Positions 45,392-54,823 of a stretch of DNA of 64,000 nucleotides are shown in pieces (within the stretch, counting starts at the first letter, position 1; the number at the start of each line of letters is the position of its first letter). Under the pieces are notes generated by a model, which was not told the origin of the DNA, searched no databases, and saw nothing but the letters and a program-made list of their open reading frames with translations. The position numbers and the translations under genes are program-made. The stretch lies in NCBI GenBank assembly GCA_024398635.1, contig JAKSIV010000007.1, forward strand, positions 28,845-92,844. Direction: 5' to 3'. The stretch is from Bacteroidaceae bacterium. Its GTDB lineage: Bacteria; Bacteroidota; Bacteroidia; Bacteroidales; Bacteroidaceae.

Positions 45392-46038
45392 TGAATGAAG
45401 TATCAGTCTTTGAGTTAATCCTCAAAGGCATGGCTATAGGATTTCTGGCAGCAGCCCCGACGGGTCCGTCGGGGGTGCTTGTCATTCAGAGAACACTTAA
45501 CAAAGGCCGGTGGAAAGGATTTCTTACCGGCCTTGGAGTGTCTGTAAGTGATGCTATTTACATACTGATTACCATGATGTGCCTGTCATTGGTCCTCGGG
45601 TATCTTGAGGATCCTGCGATAGCGCTTGTGGTAAAGTTGGTGGGCTGCGCCCTGCTGCTGGTGTTCGGCATCACGACCGTAAGGAACAATCCCCTTGCGG
45701 CATCAAAGGAGGTAAAGGTCAAAAAAGATTCCCTGTGGCAGATTATGGCTACGGGTTTTGCTGTGGCCATAGTGAATCCTCTGGTGGTCTTTTTCTATAT
45801 GGGACTGTTTGCCTTCTTCTCGCTTCCGGTCGATGATTTCGATACGGCATTGAAGATGCGGACATACCTTTTCGTCATTATGGGCGATGTTTGCTGGTGG
45901 TTGACCATTTCAACTCTTATCAACAAGCTGCGTAACCGCTTTGATTTGCGCGGCCTTTGGATAACAAACAGAGTTCTGGGAACCATACTGATAGTGGCTG
46001 CCGTTGCGTGGTGCACTTCAATTTTGATTAAGTTGTAG
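45391..46038 (+). CDS. LysE family amino-acid exporter-like membrane protein
   Basis: 215 residues from the ATG at 45391, which overlaps the upstream stop (TGATG). LysE/RhtB signature near the N-terminus: GMAIGFLAAAPTGPSGVLVIQRTLNKGRWKGFLTGLGVSVSDAIY. About six membrane helices; IMATGFAVAIVNPLVVFFYMGLFAFF carries the second conserved Asn-Pro. The exported substrate cannot be read. Confidence 0.85.
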   Translation: MNEVSVFELILKGMAIGFLAAAPTGPSGVLVIQRTLNKGRWKGFLTGLGVSVSDAIYILITMMCLSLVLGYLEDPAIALVVKLVGCALLLVFGITTVRNNPLAASKEVKVKKDSLWQIMATGFAVAIVNPLVVFFYMGLFAFFSLPVDDFDTALKMRTYLFVIMGDVCWWLTISTLINKLRNRFDLRGLWITNRVLGTILIVAAVAWCTSILIKL

Positions 46039-46039
46039 G

Positions 46040-46585
46040 ATGTTTGTTCAGAAAGAGTTAAGAGAGAAGAATATTGCCGAATACCTGCTTTACATGTGGC
46101 AGGTTGAGGACATGATACGTGCTGCGGGTCTTGACAGTGACCGGCTCTATGAGGCCGTCATCAAGGGAAGCGGTCGCAGCGATGATGAATGCCGTGAATG
46201 GAAAAAGTGGTATAATGACCTCATTGAGATGATGCGTGCAGAGGGAAAGACTACCCAGGGGCATCTCCAGGTCAACGAGAATGTACTCATTCTGTTGGAA
46301 GACCTTCATCAGCGTCTGCTGGAATCACATAAACAGCCTGAATACAGGGATCTGTATTATAAGGCGTTGCCGTTTATCGTCGAGTTCCGTGCCAAGAACC
46401 ACAGTACTGAAAATGAGGAGTTACGTGACTGTTTCAACATGCTTTACGGGGTATGGCTGCTCCGTGTGCAGGGTAAGCAGGTCAGTGCGGCGACCGGGCA
46501 GGCAGTGAATGCGGTATCCGCTTTCATCGGAAAGCTTGCCGTGCTCTACCGTGAGGATAAGGAGGGCACACTTGAAATTGAATGA
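46040..46585 (+). CDS. DUF4924 family protein
   Basis: 181 residues, no signal peptide, all-helical. It begins MFVQKELREKNIAEYLLYMWQVEDMIRAAGLD and contains LPFIVEFRAKNHSTENEELRDCFNMLYGVWLLRVQGK, the pattern of DUF4924, a Bacteroidetes-only cytoplasmic family of unknown function. It sits 1 nt after the exporter gene and 6 nt before prfC. Confidence 0.8.
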   Translation: MFVQKELREKNIAEYLLYMWQVEDMIRAAGLDSDRLYEAVIKGSGRSDDECREWKKWYNDLIEMMRAEGKTTQGHLQVNENVLILLEDLHQRLLESHKQPEYRDLYYKALPFIVEFRAKNHSTENEELRDCFNMLYGVWLLRVQGKQVSAATGQAVNAVSAFIGKLAVLYREDKEGTLEIE

Positions 46586-46591
46586 TTGATT

Positions 46592-48160
46592 ATGATTGAG
46601 GAAATTAATAGACGTAGAACATTTGCGATAGTATCGCACCCCGATGCCGGTAAGACCACTCTTACTGAGAAATTCCTGCTGTTCGGTGGCCAGATACAGG
46701 TTGCCGGAGCGGTCAAGTCAAACAAGATACGCAAGACCGCCACATCAGACTGGATGGATATTGAGAAACAGCGTGGAATCTCGGTCACCACATCGGTCAT
46801 GGAGTTTGATTATGAAGGTTATAAGATAAACATACTGGATACCCCGGGTCACCAGGATTTCGCCGAGGATACGTTCCGCACGCTTACTGCCGTTGACAGT
46901 GTCATCATCGTGATTGACAGCGCCAAGGGTGTCGAGTTGCAGACACGCCGTCTCATGGAGGTGTGCCGCATGCGCAAGACCCCGGTGATAGTGTTTGTCA
47001 ACAAACTGGACCGCGAGGGTAATGATCCCTTTGACCTGCTCGATGAGCTTGAGGAGGAACTCCAGATACATGTCCGCCCTTTGAGCTGGCCTATTGAAAA
47101 GGGTGCCCGTTTCAAGGGTGTGTATAACATATATGAGCAGAAACTTGACCTTTTCACCCCCGATAAGCAGAAGGTGACAGAGAAGGTAGAGGTCGATATA
47201 AACAGTTCAGACCTTGAGGCTCACGTGGGTGAGCGTGAGGCCGCAAAACTGCGCTCTGATTTGGAATTGATAGACGGCGTATATGAGCCGTTTGACCGCA
47301 GTCAGTACCTGAGCGGTGAACTTGCTCCGGTATTCTTCGGATCTGCCCTGAATAACTTTGGCGTGCAGGAACTGCTCAACTGCTTTGTGCAGATTGCTCC
47401 CAGTCCGCGTCCTACACAGGCACTGGAGCGTATGGTGGAACCCGAGGACAGCAAGTTTACCGGTTTCATCTTCAAGATAACCGCCAACATCGATCCTAAC
47501 CACCGTTCATCGGTTGCGTTCTGTAAGGTGTGCTCCGGTAAGTTCCAGCGTAACGAACCCTACTATCATGTAAGGTTGGACAAGACTTTCCGTTTCTCAT
47601 CACCCACCCAGTTCATGGCGCAGCGCAAGAGCACCATCGAGGAGGCTTGGCCGGGTGATATCATCGGACTTCCCGATACCGGTAACTTCAAGATTGGTGA
47701 TACACTGACACAGGGAGAGAAACTCCATTTCAAGGGACTGCCCAGCTTCTCACCCGAGATGTTCAAGTATATTGAGAACGCTGATCCCATGCGTGCCAAG
47801 CAGCTGGCCAAGGGTATTGACCAGCTTATGGGTGAGGGCGTGGCCCAGATGTTCGTGAGCCAGTTCAACGGTCGTAAGCTTATCGGCACTGTGGGTCAAC
47901 TGCAGTTCGAGGTTATCCAGTATCGTCTCGAGCATGAGTATAATGCCCTGTGCCGCTGGGAGCCTGCCAGCCTCTATAAGGCCTGCTGGATTGAGAGTGA
48001 CGATGAGGCCGAACTGGAGGCGTTCAAGAAACGCAAATACCAGTTCATGGCTACCGATATGGAGGGCCGTGACGTATTCCTGGCCGACAGCGGCTATGTT
48101 CTGCAGATGGCTCAGATTGATTTCAAGCATATCAAGTTCCACTTTACGAGTGAGTTCTAA
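46592..48160 (+). CDS. prfC: Peptide chain release factor 3
   Basis: 522 residues from the ATG at 46592; an in-frame TTG six bases earlier is less likely. GTPase domain with [35 protein letters not shown] and NKLD; RF3-specific features are [15 protein letters not shown] and the C-terminal domain with [34 protein letters not shown]. It recycles RF1/RF2 from the ribosome after termination. The histidine of DTPGH is intact here, in contrast to the EF-G paralog at 59257. Confidence 0.96.
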   Translation: MIEEINRRRTFAIVSHPDAGKTTLTEKFLLFGGQIQVAGAVKSNKIRKTATSDWMDIEKQRGISVTTSVMEFDYEGYKINILDTPGHQDFAEDTFRTLTAVDSVIIVIDSAKGVELQTRRLMEVCRMRKTPVIVFVNKLDREGNDPFDLLDELEEELQIHVRPLSWPIEKGARFKGVYNIYEQKLDLFTPDKQKVTEKVEVDINSSDLEAHVGEREAAKLRSDLELIDGVYEPFDRSQYLSGELAPVFFGSALNNFGVQELLNCFVQIAPSPRPTQALERMVEPEDSKFTGFIFKITANIDPNHRSSVAFCKVCSGKFQRNEPYYHVRLDKTFRFSSPTQFMAQRKSTIEEAWPGDIIGLPDTGNFKIGDTLTQGEKLHFKGLPSFSPEMFKYIENADPMRAKQLAKGIDQLMGEGVAQMFVSQFNGRKLIGTVGQLQFEVIQYRLEHEYNALCRWEPASLYKACWIESDDEAELEAFKKRKYQFMATDMEGRDVFLADSGYVLQMAQIDFKHIKFHFTSEF

Positions 48161-48733
48161 ATGAAAGAGTATATAGAGGATGTAAAACGTGCAGTTGAGG
48201 TGATGCGTAAGGGAGGCATTATTCTATATCCCACAGATACCATTTGGGGAATAGGGTGTGATGCATCCAACAGCGCAGCCGTACGCCGCATCTTCGAGCT
48301 CAAGCGCCGCTCTGACAGCAAGTCAATGCTTTCATTGATTGATTCCGATGCCAAGTTGGGCTATTATGTTCCTGACATACCGGATGTGGCGTATGACCTG
48401 ATGGATCTGGCAGAGAAACCGCTTACCATCATCTATGATAATGTGCGTAACATGGCTCCCGAACTCATTGCCGAAGACGGCAGTGCGGGTATCCGTGTCA
48501 CTAAGGAGGAGTTCTCACAGGAACTCTGCCGTCGTATGGGTGGGGCAGTGGTGTCCACATCGGCCAATATAAGCGGGCAGCCTTCGCCGGCTAATTTCAG
48601 CGAGGTGTCCCAGGAAATACGTGACGGAGTGGACTATATTGTTGAATATCGCCGTGGCGAACAGACGCGTTCTGTCGCATCGGGTATAATCAAACTCGGC
48701 TCCGGCGGATTGGTAAAAATAATCAGAGAATAA
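48161..48733 (+). CDS. tsaC: Threonylcarbamoyl-AMP synthase (YrdC/Sua5 family)
   Basis: 190 residues, YrdC domain only, no Sua5 extension. GGIILYPTDTIWGIGCDASN near 19-38, RIFELKRRSDSKSM, and SAGIRVTK with GGAVVSTSANISGQPSP, the ATP/threonine-binding motifs. It makes the activated intermediate for the t6A modification of ANN-decoding tRNAs. Starts directly after the prfC stop and overlaps the next start by 1 nt. Confidence 0.93.
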   Translation: MKEYIEDVKRAVEVMRKGGIILYPTDTIWGIGCDASNSAAVRRIFELKRRSDSKSMLSLIDSDAKLGYYVPDIPDVAYDLMDLAEKPLTIIYDNVRNMAPELIAEDGSAGIRVTKEEFSQELCRRMGGAVVSTSANISGQPSPANFSEVSQEIRDGVDYIVEYRRGEQTRSVASGIIKLGSGGLVKIIRE

Positions 48734-50532
48734 TGAACAATTCAACTGAGGAAATAGAGAGACAGACTGAATCATTGCTCAACAGGTTCAACCTGTGGCG
48801 CAAGGATCATATCAGCGAACGGCAGTTCATACTGCTGCTCAGTTTGGTGGTAGGCGTCTTTACGGCTTTTGCCGCATTGCTGCTCAAATACCTTATTTCA
48901 CTTATCCACGGTTTTATCTCAGGCCATCTTTTTATCAGTCAGGAAAACTATAGCCTGCTGCTTTATCCGGTTATCGGTATCCTGGTGTCCGGCTTGTTCA
49001 TCAGATATATCGTTCGCGATGACATAGGTCATGGCGTAACCAAGATACTCTATGCGCTCTCCAAGAAGAACGGGCGCATCAAGCCGCACAACATGTACTC
49101 ATCGGTCATTGCCAGTGCCATAACCATCGGTATGGGTGGATCGGTCGGTGCCGAGTCTCCTATCGTACTTACCGGTTCGGCCATAGGCTCCAATATAGGT
49201 CGTATGTTCAAGATGGAACATCGCACGCTGATGCTGCTTGTTGGCTGCGGCTCGGCAGGTGCCATTGCCGGCATCTTCAAGGCTCCTATCGCAGGTCTGG
49301 TGTTTGTGCTTGAGGTGCTGATGTTTGACCTTAGCATGGGTTCGCTGTTACCTTTGCTTGTATCTTCGGTAACGGCAGCTACCATATCATACGTCTTTAC
49401 AGGTACTGACTCCATGTTCCATTTTGTTTCGGAACACGGGTTTAACCTGGCACGCATACCGCATGCTTTGTTACTGGGAGTTGCCTGTGGCCTGGTTTCG
49501 CTCTATTTCTCTCAGACCATGCACTGGTTCGAGACCTGGTTCAAGAAGTTTGCCAATCCCTGGATCAAGTTCGTTATCGGTGCAATCGTACTCAGCGTGC
49601 TCATATTCCTCTTCCCGTCACTCTTTGGCGAAGGTTATGATACGATAGGCATGTTGCTTGATGTCAACGAGAATCCGGAGAAAGTAATGGAAGGTTCCTT
49701 CTTCTATGGTGGAAACATACTGCTATATCTTAGTCTTGTCGTTTTGACTAAGGTCTGTGCTTCAACTGCTACCAATGCGGGAGGCGGATGTGGCGGTATA
49801 TTCGCACCCAGCCTGTTCCTGGGTTGTCTCACCGGTTTTATCTATGGAACCCTCATGAACCGCCTTTCTCCCGGTGCCGATATCTCCGTCCAGAATTTTG
49901 CCTTGCTGGGCATGGCCGGTCTCATGTCGGGAGTAATGTTCGCACCCCTGACCGGTGTGTTCCTGATAGCCGAGCTGACAGGCGGTTATTCAATGTTCCT
50001 GCCGTTGATGATGGTTTCCATAATGTCATATCTCACCATAAAGCTTTTCCAGCCGCACTCAATCTACTCCATGCGTCTGGCACAGAAGGGTGAGCTCATG
50101 ACACACCACAAGGATCAGTCTGTACTGCTTCTTATGAGTATGGACAATATCATTGAGAAGGAGTTCCTGCGTGTACGTCCCGAGATGGACCTGGGTCAGC
50201 TGGTCAACATAATAGCCCGATCCAAACGTAACCTCTTCCCCGTAGTCGATGATAATGACTGCCTGGTGGGCGTGGTCAATATGGAGAGTATCCGCAACAT
50301 TATGTTCCGCCAGGAACTGTATCACCGTTTCACTGTCCAGAAACTCATGGAGCTGCCGCCTGCGCGTCTGTCGGTCAAGGACCCCATGGACACTGTGATG
50401 AAAAAATTTGATGAGACCGGAGCGTGGAATCTGCCGGTAGAGGATGAGGATGGCCGCTATGTCGGATTCGTATCCAAGTCCAAGATATTCAACTCATACC
50501 GAAATGTCTTACTTGAACTTTCTGAGGAATGA
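48733..50532 (+). CDS. ClC family chloride channel/antiporter with CBS domains
   Basis: 599 residues. About 11-12 membrane helices up to 440. The selectivity motif is GGSVGAESPIVLTGSAIGSNIG near 135-156, where the glutamate corresponds to the gating glutamate of GREGP in classical ClC proteins. Further motifs: GIFKAPIAGLVFVLEV and GGGCGGIFAPSLFLGC. Residues about 465-599 hold two CBS domains (VVDDNDCLVGVVNME, PVEDEDGRYVGFVSK). Whether it is a channel or a proton-coupled exchanger cannot be decided from sequence. Confidence 0.9.
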   Translation: MNNSTEEIERQTESLLNRFNLWRKDHISERQFILLLSLVVGVFTAFAALLLKYLISLIHGFISGHLFISQENYSLLLYPVIGILVSGLFIRYIVRDDIGHGVTKILYALSKKNGRIKPHNMYSSVIASAITIGMGGSVGAESPIVLTGSAIGSNIGRMFKMEHRTLMLLVGCGSAGAIAGIFKAPIAGLVFVLEVLMFDLSMGSLLPLLVSSVTAATISYVFTGTDSMFHFVSEHGFNLARIPHALLLGVACGLVSLYFSQTMHWFETWFKKFANPWIKFVIGAIVLSVLIFLFPSLFGEGYDTIGMLLDVNENPEKVMEGSFFYGGNILLYLSLVVLTKVCASTATNAGGGCGGIFAPSLFLGCLTGFIYGTLMNRLSPGADISVQNFALLGMAGLMSGVMFAPLTGVFLIAELTGGYSMFLPLMMVSIMSYLTIKLFQPHSIYSMRLAQKGELMTHHKDQSVLLLMSMDNIIEKEFLRVRPEMDLGQLVNIIARSKRNLFPVVDDNDCLVGVVNMESIRNIMFRQELYHRFTVQKLMELPPARLSVKDPMDTVMKKFDETGAWNLPVEDEDGRYVGFVSKSKIFNSYRNVLLELSEE

Positions 50533-50578
50533 GCGTAAGAACGCCGATATCCCTAATCTGTTTGATATAATTCCAAGT

Positions 50579-51544
50579 ATGGAGAAAAGAGAATTGAGGA
50601 TAGTATTCATGGGAACCCCTGAATTCGCGGAATTCACCCTGCGTCGTCTCGTTGATGATGGCTATAATATAATAGGTGTGGTGACCATGCCTGACAAGCC
50701 TATCGGCCGTCATGGCAGTGTACTGCAGAGCAGTCCTGTCAAGAAATATGCCGTGGAGCAGGGTATACCTGTTCTCCAGCCGGAGAAGTTGAAAGATCCT
50801 CTGTTTATAGAGCAGCTTATGGCTCTTAGGGCCGATCTCCAGATAGTAGTGGCATTCCGCATGCTCCCGGAGGTTGTTTGGAGTATGCCGCGTCTCGGCA
50901 CCTTCAATCTGCACGGCTCGCTTCTCCCGCAGTACCGCGGTGCTGCTCCCATCAACTGGGCAATAATAAATGGAGACAAGGAGACAGGTGTAACCACATT
51001 CTTCCTAAAGCATGAGATAGACACTGGAGATATAATCCATCAGGAACGTATTCCTATCCTGCCTACCGATAATGCCGGTACCATGCATGATAAGCTTATG
51101 GAACTCGGAGCTGATCTCACCGTCAAAACCCTCGAAGACATTATTGCTGACAATGTAAAACCCATTCCGCAGTCTCAGATTCCTGCCAGTGAGCTTCGCC
51201 CTGCCCCCAAGATCTTTAAAGAGACCTGCCGAATAGACTGGAACCAGCCTACAGCCAGGGTTAACGACTTCATTCGCGGCCTTTCTCCGTACTCGGCCGC
51301 CTGGACCGTCCTCCGCTCTGCCGATGGCACCGGGCAGGATTTCAAGATCTATGCCGCCGAACCGGTTGCCGGTGCTCCTATACAAAAGCCCGGAACGATA
51401 GAATGCGATGGCCGCAAGAGTCTGATTGTTTCTACCGCCGATGGTGCCATACGTCTTTTGGACGTTCAGCTTGCCGGCAAAAAGCGCATGGATATTTGTG
51501 CTTTTTTGTGTGGTTGTACTATATCCGGATGCTCATTTTTTTGA
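50579..51544 (+). CDS. fmt: Methionyl-tRNA formyltransferase
   Basis: 321 residues from the ATG at 50579; the longer frame overlaps the channel gene and is rejected. Catalytic domain: RIVFMGTPEFAEFTLRRL, VTMPDKPIGRHG, and FNLHGSLLPQYRGAAPINWAIINGDKETGVTTF with the Asn-His pair; D at HEIDTGDI. C-terminal tRNA-binding domain from about 205 (PTARVNDFIRGLSPYSAAWT). It formylates the initiator Met-tRNA. The last residues (CAFLCGCTISGCSFF) are cysteine-rich but end in the usual place. Confidence 0.93.
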   Translation: MEKRELRIVFMGTPEFAEFTLRRLVDDGYNIIGVVTMPDKPIGRHGSVLQSSPVKKYAVEQGIPVLQPEKLKDPLFIEQLMALRADLQIVVAFRMLPEVVWSMPRLGTFNLHGSLLPQYRGAAPINWAIINGDKETGVTTFFLKHEIDTGDIIHQERIPILPTDNAGTMHDKLMELGADLTVKTLEDIIADNVKPIPQSQIPASELRPAPKIFKETCRIDWNQPTARVNDFIRGLSPYSAAWTVLRSADGTGQDFKIYAAEPVAGAPIQKPGTIECDGRKSLIVSTADGAIRLLDVQLAGKKRMDICAFLCGCTISGCSFF

Positions 51545-51698
51545 GGATTTTGGCCCTCCAAAGTGTTAAAAAAGACATTTTGTTTGTGAATTAAGAAAAA
51601 TTCACATTATCTTTGCCCCGACAATAACAAAATTATCAACTAAATCGAACTGCCTATAGACTGAACTTTACTCCTACAAACCAAGTAAAGAAGAAGTA
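51545..51698 (+). promoter_or_regulatory. Promoter and leader of the ECF sigma gene
   Basis: TTTG at 51583-51586 and exact TATCTTTG at 51608-51615, 21-nt spacing. The predicted leader is about 80 nt. No gene is present in this gap. Confidence 0.6.
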
Positions 51699-52295
51699 AT
51701 GCAGACTTTAAATCAGCTCACCGACGATCAGTTGGTAGCTCTGTACTCAAACGGAAACACAAAGGCGTTCGATACCCTTTTATCACGTTATCAGGACAAG
51801 TTGTATTCGTACATCAATTTTGTTGTACGCAATCGTGATTTGGCCGATGACATCTTTCAGGATACATTCGTAAAAGCTATAGTAACCCTTCAGAAAGGTA
51901 ATTACACCAGTACTGGCAAGTTCGGTGCATGGCTTACCCGCATAGCTCATAACCTGATTATCGACTATTTCCGTCAGGACAAGAACGAGAACACCATCAG
52001 CAATGACGCTCAGGAGTATGACCTTCTGAATGATGCCAGCCTTGCCGAGGCTAATGTCGAGGATACAATGATCAACGAGCAGACTCTTCGTGATGTACGC
52101 CGTCTTGTCGATGCACTGCCTGACAATCAGCGTGAGGTTGTCTTCATGCGCTACTATCAGGATCTCAGCTTCAAGGAGATAGCCGATATCACCGGTGTAT
52201 CCATCAACACCGCTCTGGGTCGTATGCGTTATGCCCTCATCAACATCCGCAAGATGTCGGCCGACAACGGTATTGCTCTGTCGCTTGCAGTGTAA
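51699..52295 (+). CDS. ECF-type RNA polymerase sigma factor
   Basis: 198 residues. Region 2: FDTLLSRYQDKLYSYINFVVRNRDLADDIFQDTFVKAIVTL with the ADDIFQDTF helix, then WLTRIAHNLIIDYFRQ. Region 4: VDALPDNQREVVFMRYYQDLSFKEIADITGVSINTALGRMRYALINIRK. No anti-sigma factor is adjacent; instead a 47-residue protein is encoded 88 nt downstream. The preserved sequence and good promoter suggest a housekeeping-like ECF factor, but its target genes are unknown. Confidence 0.92.
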   Translation: MQTLNQLTDDQLVALYSNGNTKAFDTLLSRYQDKLYSYINFVVRNRDLADDIFQDTFVKAIVTLQKGNYTSTGKFGAWLTRIAHNLIIDYFRQDKNENTISNDAQEYDLLNDASLAEANVEDTMINEQTLRDVRRLVDALPDNQREVVFMRYYQDLSFKEIADITGVSINTALGRMRYALINIRKMSADNGIALSLAV

Positions 52296-52383
52296 TCCGG
52301 CATTTTTTTCAAAAAAAACGGACAGATCATATACTATTTTCCGGAGGTCTGCGTTTTATAGGTGAACAAGACAAAGGACGCCT

Positions 52384-52527
52384 ATGGATCAGACCTCTAC
52401 TACTTCTTCTTTACTTTCTGAAAATCTCATCCGCGCAGCCGTAAAAAGCGGTTCATACGGACAGCCTGTAACCAAGACACTCGATTTTATCCGCAAATTC
52501 GCGGCTCAGATGTGTAATGTCGCATAA
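52384..52527 (+). CDS. 47-residue protein downstream of the ECF sigma gene
   Basis: ATG at 52384, stop TAA at 52525-52527. It reads MDQTSTTSSLLSENLIRAAV, then KSGSYGQPVTKTLDFIRKFA and ends AQMCNVA. A purine-rich stretch (AAGGACG, 52374-52380) lies just before the ATG. The second half could form an amphipathic helix. It has a normal codon pattern and is on the same strand, 88 nt after the sigma gene. No known domain; a small regulator of the sigma factor is possible but unproven. Confidence 0.65.
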   Translation: MDQTSTTSSLLSENLIRAAVKSGSYGQPVTKTLDFIRKFAAQMCNVA

Positions 52528-52565
52528 TATTGACTACTTTTGTGACAGAATCCGGTTTGGATTCT
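52511..52565 (+). promoter_or_regulatory. Promoter and leader hairpin of rpe
   Basis: TGTG (52511-52514, 3 of 4) and exact TACTTTTG (52535-52542), 20-nt spacing. Just downstream, AGAATCC (52547-52553) pairs with GGATTCT (52559-52565) around a 5-nt loop, ending 17 nt before the rpe ATG. The promoter overlaps the end of the 47-residue gene. Confidence 0.5.
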
Positions 52566-52582
52566 ATTCATAATACATAACT

Positions 52583-53233
52583 ATGAGCACAATTGTAGCC
52601 CCCTCGCTTTTATCGGCCGATTTCGGCGATTTGCGTAAGGACCTCGAGATGATTAACCGCAGTCAGGCGGATTGGCTCCATCTTGATATCATGGACGGAG
52701 TTTTCGTGCCGAACATATCGTTCGGTTTTCCTGTTTTGAAGTATGTGGCCAAGTATTGCAAGAAACCTCTTGACCTGCATCTTATGATAGTTGAGCCCGA
52801 AAAGTTCATGGATCGGTTCCAGGAACTTGGTGTCGCTACATACAATGTCCATTTTGAGGCTTGCCGTCATCTCAACCGCACTATATTCGAGATCAAGAAA
52901 CGTGGTATGAAAGCCGCTGTAACCTTGAATCCCTCAACACCGGTATCTATGCTGGCCGATGTGATACGTGATGTCGATATGGTGCTGCTCATGACCGTCA
53001 ATCCCGGTTTCGGTGGTCAGAAATTTATCGAACATTCAATCGAGAAGGTCAAGGAACTCCGTAAACTCATTGAGGAGACCGGCTCACATGCACTTATAGA
53101 GGTTGATGGTGGCGTTACCTTCGAGACCGCCCCGCGTCTTGTCAAGGCAGGTGTTGACGTTCTTGTATCGGGCAACACCGTATTCTCTGCACCAGATCCG
53201 GAGCAGGCAATCATAGAACTCAAGAAACTCTAG
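52583..53233 (+). CDS. rpe: Ribulose-phosphate 3-epimerase
   Basis: 216 residues, TIM barrel. APSLLSADFGDLRKDLEMI, WLHLDIMDGVFVPNISFG (metal-binding His and Asp), LDLHLMIVEPEKF, MTVNPGFGGQKFI and EVDGGVTFETA with the second catalytic aspartate. It interconverts ribulose 5-phosphate and xylulose 5-phosphate, linking arabinose and pentose phosphate flow. comEC follows by 7 nt. Confidence 0.96.
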   Translation: MSTIVAPSLLSADFGDLRKDLEMINRSQADWLHLDIMDGVFVPNISFGFPVLKYVAKYCKKPLDLHLMIVEPEKFMDRFQELGVATYNVHFEACRHLNRTIFEIKKRGMKAAVTLNPSTPVSMLADVIRDVDMVLLMTVNPGFGGQKFIEHSIEKVKELRKLIEETGSHALIEVDGGVTFETAPRLVKAGVDVLVSGNTVFSAPDPEQAIIELKKL

Positions 53234-53240
53234 ATAGCAG

Positions 53241-54797
53241 GTGAAGCTTTCGGACTGGCCCTCTCTAAGGCTGGTCATCCCCCTTATAGCTGGGATATTC
53301 ATATCGGATACCATTGATAACACCCGGGCAGAGGTGCCGGTTTGGTATCTCATTGCTTCAGCTCTTCTGATAGTAACTATATCATTGATATTCAGCGACA
53401 GACATCCCCGTTTATCCGGGTTGTGCCTGTCGCTCTCTTTTGTTTTGGCCGGTGCTGCGTCATACCGTATCCAGCAGAACCGTGTCAGGGTGGAGTGGCC
53501 TTCACATTATGCTGTTTATCATGGGATTATCAATTCATATCCTCTTGAAAGTGAACGCAGTTACCGCCTGGAAGTCACTTTGAATGACAGTATCTACCGT
53601 GGAAGCAATATCTACCTCTATCTTCCCAAAGACAGTTTGGCGTCTGCACTTGAACCGGGTATGAGAGTCATATTCGACGGAAAGATAAACAAACCGTCCA
53701 GTGAGGGCGCAGGTTTTGATTATGAATCCTATCTGTTGAGTCATGGAATCTCCGGAACTCTCCGTGTTCAGGCCAAGGACTGGCATTCTCTGCCTCCTGA
53801 TGGAACCGAAAGCCTTAAGATACGCGCTGTAAGATTCAGACGTACCGTTATTCGTAAATATCAGGAGTGGGGCTTGAACGGGAATGCTCTTGCAGTGGCA
53901 TCGGCTGTATCATTGGGTGAGAAAAGAGCTCTATGTGATGACCTGCGTCAGGTCTATTCCACATCGGGTGTCAGCCACGTGCTTGCAGTCTCGGGGTTGC
54001 ATGTGGGCATCATGTGCTGGTTCCTGTATCTGATATTTCCCGCTTTTTTGTTTCGCAGGGTTGAATGGCTGCGACAGTCCTTCGTGATAGGGATATTATG
54101 GGCATATGCCTACGCTATCGGTCTGCCTGTATCCATCACACGTACGCTCATCATGTTCTCCATCGTGGCGGTTTGTCGTGCGCTACAGCAGGAGAGTTCG
54201 GCCCTCAATTCGCTCGGTATTGCTGCAATGGTCATGCTTGCTGTTGATCCTTCAGCTTTGTTTGACATGAGTTTCCAGCTCTCTTTCAGCGCGGTTCTTT
54301 TCATCGTTATTCTCACTCCGATACTGCTTGAGATATATGAACCCCGTAATCCTATCGGACGTTATGTCTGGCGAGTCTCTGTTTTGTCTATTGCTGCCCA
54401 GATAGGTACGGTACCTATAGTGATGTACCATTTCTCGGGATTCTCTACGTATGTCCTTCTGGCAAATCTCTTTGTCGTTCCCGCCATGTTTGTTGTCGTG
54501 TCGCTCTCTATGTCATTGTGGATATTGGGCTGGTTCGCATCTGTCCGTTGTGTCATCGTCTGTATCCTTTCCTGGCTTGTCGATATCATGACCGCTCTGG
54601 TGGCACGGATTGCGGCTTTGCCCTATTCGCATCTCGAACTCTCGCTTCAACATGGCTGGATAATATTCGTGATATACGCAGTTGTCATACTCATCTGTTT
54701 GTGGTATAAGGAGCGCCGTACGCATCGGCTCGTTCAGGCTCTGGCTTGTATGGCTTTCGCCAGCATTTTGGCTGCATTCCAAAACTTTGTGATTTAA
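53241..54797 (+). CDS. comEC: ComEC/Rec2-type membrane protein without the beta-lactamase-like domain
   Basis: 518 residues from a GTG at 53241. Two N-terminal helices and the DUF4131 soluble domain occupy about 25-180; the Competence domain with many helices occupies about 210-500, carrying VSHVLAVSGLHVGIMCWFLYL and DMSFQLSFSAVLFIV. The C-terminal metallo-beta-lactamase-like domain found in full ComEC (700 or more residues) is absent. ComEC forms the DNA uptake channel of the inner membrane; whether this short form imports DNA is unknown. Confidence 0.88.
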   Translation: MKLSDWPSLRLVIPLIAGIFISDTIDNTRAEVPVWYLIASALLIVTISLIFSDRHPRLSGLCLSLSFVLAGAASYRIQQNRVRVEWPSHYAVYHGIINSYPLESERSYRLEVTLNDSIYRGSNIYLYLPKDSLASALEPGMRVIFDGKINKPSSEGAGFDYESYLLSHGISGTLRVQAKDWHSLPPDGTESLKIRAVRFRRTVIRKYQEWGLNGNALAVASAVSLGEKRALCDDLRQVYSTSGVSHVLAVSGLHVGIMCWFLYLIFPAFLFRRVEWLRQSFVIGILWAYAYAIGLPVSITRTLIMFSIVAVCRALQQESSALNSLGIAAMVMLAVDPSALFDMSFQLSFSAVLFIVILTPILLEIYEPRNPIGRYVWRVSVLSIAAQIGTVPIVMYHFSGFSTYVLLANLFVVPAMFVVVSLSMSLWILGWFASVRCVIVCILSWLVDIMTALVARIAALPYSHLELSLQHGWIIFVIYAVVILICLWYKERRTHRLVQALACMAFASILAAFQNFVI

Positions 54798-54816
54798 ATC
54801 ATATTGAGTACCTTTG
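54786..54816 (+). promoter_or_regulatory. Near-perfect promoter of the DHH phosphoesterase gene, leaderless
   Basis: TTTG at 54786-54789 and TACCTTTG at 54809-54816, 19-nt spacing: both boxes match exactly. The box ends 7 nt before the ATG at 54824, so the 5' leader is at most a few bases. The promoter lies across the comEC stop codon. Confidence 0.7.
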
Positions 54817-54823
54817 CAGCGTT

